From the IMG/VR virus record IMGVR_UViG_3300030107_004118, positions 3,987 to 53,154 of that record: a DNA stretch of 49,168 nucleotides; one strand, given 5' to 3'. Positions 8,596 through 20,500 of the stretch are shown piece after piece; the stretch's first letter is position 1; each line of letters begins with the position of its first letter. Position numbers and translations under genes: made by a program. This DNA comes from a virus. The notes beneath the pieces were generated by a model, which did not search any database, was not told where the DNA came from, and saw only the letters and a list, made by a program, of their open reading frames with translations.

Positions 8596-11500
8596 TTATA
8601 ACTCCACGAGCCACCATCCTCTGTAATTGGATGGTATAGTTCCTGTTTCTGTTCCATCTTTTGCTCCAGCGAATACGAACCCAAATCCAGCATTTCTAGT
8701 CTGGACAATCATTTCACCACCACCATATGCACTAGCAAGACCACCAGCAAGTGTTCCAGTAGCATCACCTTGCATTTGTACACCAACTGGTGCACGAACG
8801 ATTAATGATGTAGAGTATGATAGATTACCTCCTAGGTCAATCATTCTAATCATATCACCAGTTTCTGCATCATCTGGTAACGTAAATATTGCTGTAGCAG
8901 CAATAGCAACAAAGTAATTCTTACCAGTTTCAAGTGTTGCGTCAGAAGATTTGAACTCCCAGTTAAGTCCACCATTCTTACCCCAGTATCTATTAACACC
9001 AAATGCATCAATAGCAGCATCCTGACGTATTCTGAATAGTCTATCACTAGCGTTACCAAGACCATTAATTTCTAATGCCTTAGTATTATCTGCTGATGTA
9101 CGTGCCTGAGAAAGACTGTTAATAGTAACTTGACCACCATTAACTGTTAGATCACCAGTACCGATTGCAGATCCAGCAACACCAATGCGTGTATCACCAG
9201 TCTGTGCATCTACATGCAACTTAGCAGTAGAAGCATCACCGAATTGAATTCCAGTAGTACCACTGAATACAGAGAAGTCATCATCTATTTGTAAGTGACC
9301 AGAGATCTCAAGATTACCAGTATCTACCTGCAAGTAAGCAGACATCTTCGCATCGTCAGAAGAACCTACTGTACCATCATTCTGTACTCTTAAGTTACCA
9401 GCTATCCACTGATTACCTCCCTTATCTATGATTGCTTTAGGAGCAGCCTCAGTACCAATACCAACGACTGTGAACTTACCATCACTATCGATAGTTAGTC
9501 TAGTATTAGAAGTTGGTTGACCATTAATAATCCTAAACTGATTATCAGTAGAATTAGTTGATGCATCACCTGTTAGATTAATACTAAAGTCTTGAGTACC
9601 AAGTATAGTAGAATCTACACCACCAAAGACAGAATCAATTACGAAACGATCTTGCTGTGCACCATTATTAACACTAAACTTCTCAGCATTAGTATCATTA
9701 ACAGCAGTAATCCTAACAAATTCACCAGTACATGTAGGTGTATTAGCACCATTTAATCTTAGGTAATCACCAACCTTAAACTGTCCACCAAACTCAGCAA
9801 GTGATACAAGATCAGCACTAAAGTTGAGGATAGCAGATCCAATACTACCTGATATTGGAACAGCACCACCACCAGGAGAAAGAGATAGATTAAATCTCGT
9901 CTTATTATTACCAGTATCATTAACTGCGTTTACAATGAAGTAAGTGTCTGTAGTAGTAACTCCTATAATACTACCAACATTGCTGAACTTAACTGCGTCA
10001 CCTGTTCCTAAGTCATTAAGAGGAACTTCAAGTGTATCCGCATTGTTTACAAGATTAGATAAAGTAGGAGTTGTAGAAGTCTGTGGTACTCTACCAATTA
10101 GGTGAGTAGCAGCATTAGATCTCTCAAGCTTGTATATAACAGCATTATCTGCATGTATTGCTACAGTTGTGCAATCTATACCTCTATTAACTGGAACTAT
10201 CCTTGTATTAGCATCAGGACCAGGTGAGACAACCTCAACCAATTCTGTTCCTATGATAAGGATATCACCAATTGCTATTCCTCTGACGTTATTAACTGGT
10301 AGTCTATTATATTCAGCATCACCTGAATTAGCTGTCCATTGAGTTGTACCAGTACCAGTATCAACTAAGGTATTCTGTAATGTAATACCAGTAGATGTTC
10401 CAGGAGTACCACCAACCTGTACAGGTGATCCACCTTCAGATGTAGCAACCTGGAATGAACTACCAGTACTATTAATAACCCAGTATGGTGTACTTGTACT
10501 AATACCACCACCAGAAAGACCAGTAATATCAGTAAATCTAACTACATTACCATTTAAGAAATAGTTCTCATTTACAGAAATAACTCCATTAGCTGCAACA
10601 CTAGTAATAACTTGGAAACTATCAATATCTTCAACATATTTGTAGAAGTCAACATTGAGGTTTTGTAAACTACCAGGAGCATGAGCTATCTGTGCTGTAT
10701 TGAGTTGTTGTCTATCAACTGTAACAGTTCCACTGTTAGATCCACCATGCATGGTTACATCACCATACATGTCTGTATCACCATTAACTTGTAAAGAGTT
10801 TCTAACCTCTGTAGTACCAGCAACACCACCGATAGCAAACTGTGATGCTCTAGTTGCAAAGTTTACAATAGAACCAGCACCAGCTCTAGTGAATAGATTG
10901 ATAGTCTGTGAATTAGACTGTAGATCACCACCATTAACATCTAAGTCACCATCAAGTATGGTCTGAGCATTCTTAATTGTGAATGTAGAGTTAGCAGTAT
11001 TACTAAACGCACCACCAAATGTAAGTACTGACTTATTTGTAGCACCATCAGCAACAGTACCAACATTGACTGTTGAATCAGTAGATGATGTGTGTATATT
11101 TAATGTTGTATCAGTAGATGATGTACCAACATTGATTGTCTGAGCTGCTGTTGCATCCTCAAAGAGGTTTACAGTAGTCGCAAGACCACCAACATTTAAT
11201 GTGGTTGCATTAGTATCAAGGACATTAAAGGTTGTTGCATTAGTAGTAATACTTCCACCATCAATGTTTACATTACCATCTATGTCTGCGTTAGCAATAT
11301 CATTACCAACACTTACTAAGTGTAATGCATTTGTTTCACCAGATCCTACCTTGATAGTAACTGTAGAATCTAAATCATCATCAGTTGCATTAATACCAAC
11401 TCTTGTTTCTAGAGTAGAAACTCTAAGTGTTGCTAAGTTATCTGATACTATTGAATCTCCACCAACTATCAATGCATCCTTGAGACCAGTCTCAGTCTTA

Positions 11501-14500
11501 GTTGTAGTTGCTTCAGTAGTATAGCTATTGATCGCCTTACCACTAATGAATGTATTACCAACAACATCCAAGTTTGCTCTTGGTTCTTGCTGATTGTAAA
11601 CTGTACCACTAGCAGTGTATGTTAGGAATCCATGCTCATGAGCATTATGAGCAGTACGAGCAATGGTGTTAATACCAAGCTTGTACTTACCAATTGTGCC
11701 TGTTTCAGTTCTAATTGCTTCAGAACCTATTACACCAGTCTCTTTCCAATTCTCATCAGATCTTTCAAGAATAACACTTGACTCAGTAGCCCAAGTAAAT
11801 GTAGTTGTAGGGATGGAATTGTTAACAACAAACTCACAGAACCCATCATCTGCACCTGTTTGATCTGCCTTGGTAATTATCCACTTACCGTTAACACGTG
11901 GATCGGAGAACCCTTTAATAAGGATTGTCTTACCTACACCAATATTAATACCATTATCACCATTAGTAAATGCACCAGACCAATGAAGTTGAACAGTATT
12001 ACTACCGTTAGCCAAAAGCTGAAGAACAGATGTGTTTGGTATTATTGAGTAGTAGTTAGCATATATCCAAGCAAGAGAACCACTCTGCTCAATTGACTTA
12101 CCCTTATAAAGAATATCACCTGCTTGTGCATTAGCATCTACATCAGAAGAATTGTAATATCTTACAAACTGCTCAGGACTAAATGTTGTTGACTGATCAG
12201 GTGTTCTGTTGCTAGGCTCATTCTCACTAAATGAGAAGTTTGTACGTATACTATACTCTTGACCTGGGAATAATCCTGTACCTCGACCTTTTATGTGATA
12301 AACAGCCGTGGAAATTTTATTCCTACTAAGGGTCATATCACCCTTATTTCTATCAGACCAATTACCCCTAGTTAATGTATTATCTTCTCCACCACCATCA
12401 CTTCTTGGGTTAGAAAGAATGGTAAGAGCAGGTGATTCAGTTGGTGGTTGAGTACTAATAATTACTCTGTTATTAAAGTAACCAATACCTTCAACAGTAA
12501 TCTTATCCTTAAATGTAACAGGAGTATCAAATGATGTTACCAGTGTAGTGATAATATCTGTATCATCTTCAGATGACTCAAGTTGAGCTTTCTCTAGGAA
12601 TGTCTCTTCACCAGTGATAGCATCAATCTTCTTGTTACCAATGTATAGGTCACCATTACTGTTAAGACCAGTGTAGAATACAATACCACCATCCTCACGT
12701 TTTGCCTGTGAGTAGTAGTCTTGGAACTCAGAAAGTATAACTTCCTGTCTTGCTGGTAAACCAGATGAATAGTTACCTGGACCAAAACCAAGGTATTCAA
12801 ACGTATGGTTACCAGATCTAGCAATAGATGGTCTTCTTAGTTCAATGTATACCTTCTGATCATGAACAGATTCAGTATCACCAGCAATAGGAATCTGTCT
12901 CTGTTCTGAACCAGCAGTAGCATTACCTGTAACAGCTTGGAGTGTATTACCAGCGTTAGCATAGGTGTATCCACTAAAGTATCCTGACTGAGTTAGATCT
13001 TCAATTGCTTCCTTAGTCATTGACCTCTTATAGTCATTGACCCAGACAAGACCATGTGTATAGTTGTCTGCGAAACTATTAGCAGCAGGTGGATCAGTAA
13101 TTAATGAATCCTTAGTACCATTGTTGTCTATAACCTGATACCATAGAGGATCATTCTTATAGTCTAGTGGATATAGTGAGGAGATAGGCTGAGAGAACTT
13201 AAAGTTCTGGAAGTTAGCACCTACACCAGCACCACGAGGTAGAGGTGAAATGTTACCACGTACAGCAGTTAGATAGTAGATACCATCTTGCTGTCCAGCA
13301 ACACGTTCCTGAATAATATCAGAGTCAAAGATATAGAATGTATCATCAATGTCTTTAACATCTTCAACAGAAACAATCTTATAGGTATTACCAACTGTAT
13401 CATTCAATGTATCACCAGGTGTAACTGTGAATACATTAGAATCACCAACAACATAAAGGTTATTACCTTTACTATCTCTACCACCATTAACATCTGCCTG
13501 TTGATCAGCATAAACAGCACCTTGCTGGAATCTTGTGGCAGTTAATGGATTGTATGTTGGTCTAGCACTTACATCCTTAAGGATGATATAATGCTTAGTA
13601 TCAGCACCTACAACTACCGAGAAGTATGCATGTAGATAACCAAATCCACTGCTACCACCAGTCCACTCTACTATGTTAGTAGGAGCAGATGCAGTCTTAC
13701 TTGTAGCAAATGCACCTGCTTGTGGAGCATTAATCTCTACAGTATGGAATACTGTATTCTTTAAGTTTGGTGCGTTAGTATCGTCAACTGTATGGTCAAA
13801 TACAGTAAGCTCTAGTTTCTTAGAACCTACTGGACCTATCTGCCTAGCAGAACGAATACTGAATCGAATATAGTTATCAGTATTAACAATGCGAGGATGG
13901 TTATCTGGATCATATATGTTCTTAGCGGTTAATGTACCAGCCTGCACTGCTGCATCAAAGTCAACCTTGGACATACCAAGTGTCTCAGTTGAGTTAGCAG
14001 ACTGTGGGTTACGGAAATCAGCGATATCAGGAGATCCACCAACTTTTTCAAGTACTATATTCTGTGGAAGTAGATTACGCTTAGTATCAGTACGGATCTT
14101 CATTACAAATCCGTTGTTTGGTTGCCTTACAGAACCAGGATATTCTTTTGGTTGTACATATCTTAAACGATAGATACGATCATTAGCAACACGATCATCC
14201 TTAAGACGAGTGTAGTAAGAATCTGTTGTCTGTGTCTGACCTGAAGAAGGATCATAATCACTCTCTTGAATCCTAGTGATTATATTATCATCAAGACTAG
14301 TCTCATCCTTAAGATTCAAGTACCACAATCCATCAGGTATTGGTGGAACTCTAGATGCAGCAGTATCAACAAACGTAGGATCAAATCTCATTGGTGATGT
14401 ACGCTTGTTAGCGAAGACATACCAATATTGATCTGGATTATTAACTAAAACTACCTCTGGTGCACCAGCTATAGCATCCTGTGCAGTAGCAAATATCTTA

Positions 14501-17500
14501 AATGTATCTTCTGTTTCATACCTTACATAATACTCTTGGGTAGGAGATACCAGAGCTCCACCACCACCAGAAAGTGTAGGTAATGTAGGAGCAGTACCAC
14601 CATCAGATCCTTCTTTTCTAAAGAAGACTTTCTGTAACTCAGTAGAAGGTATACCATTTGTTGGCTTATCAAATACATGAGCAACCTCTGTCTTGAATAT
14701 AGTACCACTTGATCCATCAAAGGTAACTTTATATTCATGTAGATCATATGCTGAATCTAATACGTACTGTTCGATTAGAATCTCAACATCCTCATCAAGA
14801 GATTCTGTCTCAGGTGAGTAGATGTAAATACCAGCGGCTGCTGCCTCTGCTGACTCAGCAAGCATTAACTTAGTTTGGTCACCACCATCAAATATACCAC
14901 TGTAAACAGCACCATCATTGTAGTTGAATGGTTGTGTGTTACGACCTGGAGCAATTACATAATATTTTCTATTTGGTTGGAACCCAAGTGGTAGACGAAC
15001 GTCTCTCTCATCTGGAGTCTTACCTGCTTTAGCACGAGCAACCAGTCTTACTGGTGTTCCAGTCTCAAACTTATGTGGGTTAGTACCACCAGCATCAACA
15101 GTGAATAGAGTTGCACGTTGAGCAAACTGATCACTAGATGTAGATGGATTTAACCTTGCAATAGAATTTTGTGATGGAGATGTCTTAGTTGTAGCAGCGA
15201 ACTGTCCAGCATTATTAGAGTATGCTGTAACACCATCAGTGGTAGCACTAACAAAGGTATGTGCATAAGCACCACCAACCTGTACACCAAACTGCTTACC
15301 ACGTACAAATGTATGTGCGTAGTTACCACCACTAGCAACAGAAGAACCAAGAGCAGACACAAACAAATGTGCTGTAGTGTTAGAAGAAGTACCAACATCT
15401 ACTGTAATTGTAGTACCTGTTGTTGCTAGTATAGGTAATGATGTATCACTTGCAGGGTCAGTTGTACGTGGATAAGTATGGTTACTACCATGACTATCCT
15501 CTCCACAAGTAAAGGTTAATGAGTTATCAGCAATCTTAACAGACTCACCAGCAAGTGTAATACCATCAGCAACAGCACTTACAAATGTATGTGGATAGTC
15601 ACCACCAGTCTCAACTGCAGCTCTTGTTATGCAATTTGCAGTAGCAGAAACAAATGTATGAGCAGTAGAGTTAGTAGATGGGATGCTAGTTAATACATTA
15701 ATAGTAAATCCATTCTGTGTAACTGAATCAATCTTAACCCACTTACCACTAATAGGATCACTAGGTCTAGGATATACATGGTTAGTACCATTATTATCCT
15801 CCATGCAAGTAAAGGTTAAACTATTATCTGCAATCTTGATGAAGTCACCTGCAGCAAATCCGTGATTAGCAAGAGTAAATGTTATTACACCTGTTTGTGG
15901 ATCATATCCAGCAGCAGTTGGAGTGTAACCAGTATTAGGTACAAATGTATGTGTTGTAGTATTTGTAGATGGTATAGTGGTTAGAACATTAACTGTAATT
16001 GTTGTTGCAGTTACAGCAGTAATGTTTACAGCAGTATCAGATGCTGGATCAGATGATCTTGGATATGAATGTTCACTACCACCACCATCTTGAGCACATG
16101 TAAATGTTAAGGAGTTTGAAGCTAACTTAATAGATGTACCAACAGTCAAACTATGACTACCGATAGTCATCTCCATATCACCTGTTGTTGGGTTGTAATC
16201 AACAGCAGTAGGAATGAAACCAACTAGAGGAGATGTACCAACATTAACATCAAATGTACTGTCTGTTACACCAACAACATTCATCCACTTCTTACTATAT
16301 GGATCTGTTGATCTAGGATATGATTTCTGTGCTGTATTACCATCCATACCACAGCTCATTATCAAGGAATCATCTGCAATTCTTACTCTATCTCCTAGAG
16401 AGAATCCATGATTAGCAACAGTAGTTGTTAAGATACCAGTTACAGGATTGTATGAAGCATCTGTAGCTGTGTGAGTACTTGGTCCACTAAGAGTGTGACT
16501 ACCAATAGTAAGAGTCATCTCACCAGTGGTAGGAGTATAAGTAGCAGCAGTTGGTGTGAAAGTAATCTCTGGTGTTGCACCAACAGCAACAGTTATCTTA
16601 CCAGTCTGTTTCTTAACAGCACCAGCAGATGCTGATACAAAGTTATGAATAGATGTATCTGGTGAAGGTGATACATTAATCAAGAATGTATCATTAGTAG
16701 CAGTAGTAATCTCTAACCACTCTGTTGAAGCTTCGTCAGTTGCTCTAGGATATGTGTGATTACTTGCGTTGTTGTCCTTAGCACATGTAAATGTTAATGA
16801 ATCATTTACAAGCTTAACCATACTACCAACTCTAGTAACAGAGTTGCTACCAGCAGAAACAAACCTATGCTCAGATGTATCAGAAGAAATTCCAATCTGA
16901 ACATCAAATGTATTACCTGTTATATTCTGTATAGGTAGTTTCTTACCTGCAGCAGGGTCAGTTGCTCTAGGATAACTATGATTGGTAGCATGACTATCCT
17001 TAGCACATGTAAATGTAATAGAGTTGTTAGCAAGGATAACACTAGTACCAGCAGCAAACTGATGATTAGCAACAGTAAGAGTTAATATACCTGTAGCTGG
17101 ATCAAAACCAGCATTAGTTGGTGTATGTGTGCTACGTGCTTTAAATCCATGACCAGCAACAGTAAGTACAAGCTCACCGTTTACTGGATTATAATCTGCA
17201 GCAGTCGGTGTATGATCTGTCTCCTCTACATCAGTAACTTCAACCTTAGTGTTGTATACTGGATCAGATGTTCTAGGATATGAGTGCTCAGTTTGGTTAC
17301 CATCTTGTGTACAAGTAAATACTAAAGCATCTTTCTCTAACTGTAATGTATTTCCTTGAGATATATTATGAGCACCAAGACTTAATACTAGATTACCAGT
17401 AGCAGGGTCATATGTAGCATCACTAACATTATGTCCTACAAGCGGTGTTGTACCAACATTGATAGTAACAGTATCAGCAGTTATATTAGTGATATCTCTG

Positions 17501-20500
17501 ATAGCATTCTTATATGCTGGATCTCCTACACGTGGATAAGCATGGTTTGATCCATGATTGTCCATACCACAACTGAATGTTAATCCATTCTGATTAATAC
17601 CAATTTTATTCTGAGCAGATAAACCATGATTAGCCATGGTCAAAGTCAAATCACCAGTAGCACCATCATATGTTGCACCACTAGGTGTATATGTTCCTAA
17701 TGCTTGAGATGTAATTCCAGCAGTATCAATACCATACTCTATTATCTGGAATAGAGTAGCCATTGCTGAAATAACATCAGCACAATATACTGCATTAACA
17801 GGACTAGGATCAGTTGTAATTGATGTATCTTTTGTCTGATTGTAAGATGTAACAACACCTGCTCTAGGACTATAAGTTACATTCTGAATAATTGAATTAG
17901 CAATCTCTTTTGCTTTTCTGAAAGTATAGATTGATTGCTCTTCTTCTCCAGCAAGATCAGCACCTACAACATATAGATTAGCAGCATCCCAAACCTTATT
18001 GTTTGATCCAAACTTAATGTTATATGCAACTGCCTCGATAACATCTACAACGTCATCGTAGCAATTAACATTACCACCTGGAACTGTGTGTTGAGGATAC
18101 TCAATATTCATATCCTTAACTGCTACATCAGCAATGTATTCCTTGTTAGCAAGTAACAAGTCATGTGCATCAGCAAAACGATCACCAACTGGGTTAATAC
18201 CTTGGTTAATGATTGTCTTGATGTTATTCATCAAGGTTGCTATAGCCTGTGCAGTATCATTACACTGAGGGTATACTGTATCCTGAGTAAGATTTGTATC
18301 TACATCACCTTCTATAGATGAGTATACACCTTTACGAACACCATTCTGATCTTCTAATGAGAACCATAGGTTAGCAGATGAATTAGATCCAGTAGCATTT
18401 GTAGCAGCACCATCGAAAGGTGTACTTCTTTGTCCAGCAACAACACTACCAAGCTCAATAGTTGTTGGGTTAACAATACTCTTGATGTAGGTATCAGTAG
18501 GAATATTTGCTGTTGTTAAAGTATTAGGATCAGCAGTTGTATTATTAGCATTAACTCCTGTATATTCCTGAACCTTCATACCAATAACAAGTCCAACAGT
18601 TGTAGGAACTGTTACTAAGGAAGAGTTATTAGAAATAGAACATCCTGTCTGTAAGAATGTCCAGTTACGAATAGATGCAATAGCAAGATCACGAGCATAC
18701 TCAAAACCTTCAATAGTTTCAAACTTCTCGTTATCAATGTAGTTTAATTCACCAGCACTGAAGTATGACTCAGCAGCCTGAATAGTATTGATGTTACCAC
18801 CAAGACGTAAATCAGATATAACAGCATCAAGAACTAATCCAACGTCTCTCTGACACTTACTGATAATGATATTCTTACTGAGAAGAGCTGGATACTTCTT
18901 AGTGATGAATCCATAAGTCTCTTCTTGGATGAGTTCTTTATTCTCCTCTATTCTGTTAGCAGCATCTTGTGACTTATTATCTACAACTACTGTAGTAGGA
19001 TTAAGGATCTGTAACGATGATGGATAGAAATTATAACCAGAAGGTGATAATGTAGCATTATAGATTGCATCAGGTACAGGAGATTTACCAGAAGCAGCAG
19101 AATATGGATCTAACTCAACATATATCTTCTCATTACTCTTAGCACCTATTCTATATCCATTAAGAGTAGCAGCAGGACGCTTCTTAGGATCTGTAACATT
19201 ATCACTACCACCAAAGTAAAGTCTTGTATTAGTATCACGTGATGCCTGTACATCCCACGTATAGTAATCAACTCTATCTTCGTTAGCAGTTGAATCAATT
19301 AATTTTTCTGGTGGTATGATAGAATCAATGTATCCACCTTTGTCCTGTGCAAAGGAATATCCTTTATGTCCCTTAGCATGGAGTGATGTATTACCGAAGT
19401 TACTGTTAGAGTTGGTGATACTCATATCACCACCACTTTCCATTAGGAAGTGATCAGCAAAACCAACAGCGAAGATACTAACACACTGAATGAATGCATC
19501 ATTGATTGCCTTAATGTGGCAGTTTCTCCAATCATCCTTCCAATATGCATCACCCTTAGTGTGATAAGGTACTGTTGCAAATGCATCAGAAAGAGATGCT
19601 TGGTTCCAAGTATTTGTAAACTTATCGTAACGGATGAATGCTCTATCGTCTTTCTGTAGAGATACACCAGTATACTGAGCACAGACCATAGACTTGAAGC
19701 CTGTGACCTTACTACCATCTGCTAATAGACCACAGATACCCCATGTAGACCTGATAGACAGGTTAAACATGTATGGAGAAGCAGATTCAACTGAGTCTAC
19801 TTCTGCCTGTACATAAGCACCATTAGAGAGACCATTAGCAGTAGAATATGTTTGATTATTCTGTAAGTTTAAAGATGTTACAGTACCAGGTAGAGTAAAG
19901 CTAAACCTTCTTCTATTAAGTGGGTCTATACTAGCAACATTAAATGTTCCATTCAATGCTTCATCTAAACCATTATTTTGTACAGCAAAGAACTGGTTCT
20001 TAATATAACCATGAGCAATCTTTGTTGTTACATTAACAGTAATCTCACCTTGTGGAGTCGAATCAACTACCTGTAATGATTCAATAGATCTTAAGTCAGA
20101 TAGAGGACCAACAATACGAGTCTCACTTACATTACCACTAAACTCATTCTGATCATCAATAGTAGGTTGATACTGTGCAAAAGATTGAGCAACCTTCTTA
20201 TAGTAAAGTTCTAGTTCAGGTTTCTCAGCATATTGGAATACAGTAATCTTGTGGTGTGAGTACTCAGGTATAGCAAGGTTAGCATTATCATTCTTACGAT
20301 AATAAACCTTACCAACACCATCAGTAGTATCAAATAAAGGAGACTTAGTAGTAACGTCTCCATCCTTGATTGTAAACTGCCAGATGTAAGCACCACCAGT
20401 TACATTGAAGATAGAAGTTCTACCTTGCTCTTTATCAGCAGGATCAGGCACATATAAAGGACGTATATGTGTTCTACGAAGATCATAACCAATTAAAGAA

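Noticed and set aside
15150-17700. CRISPR-like appearance of regularly spaced similar segments
   Set aside because: The repeats are imperfect, long and in one reading frame of the giant fibre gene; they are protein repeats, not identical short repeats with unique spacers.
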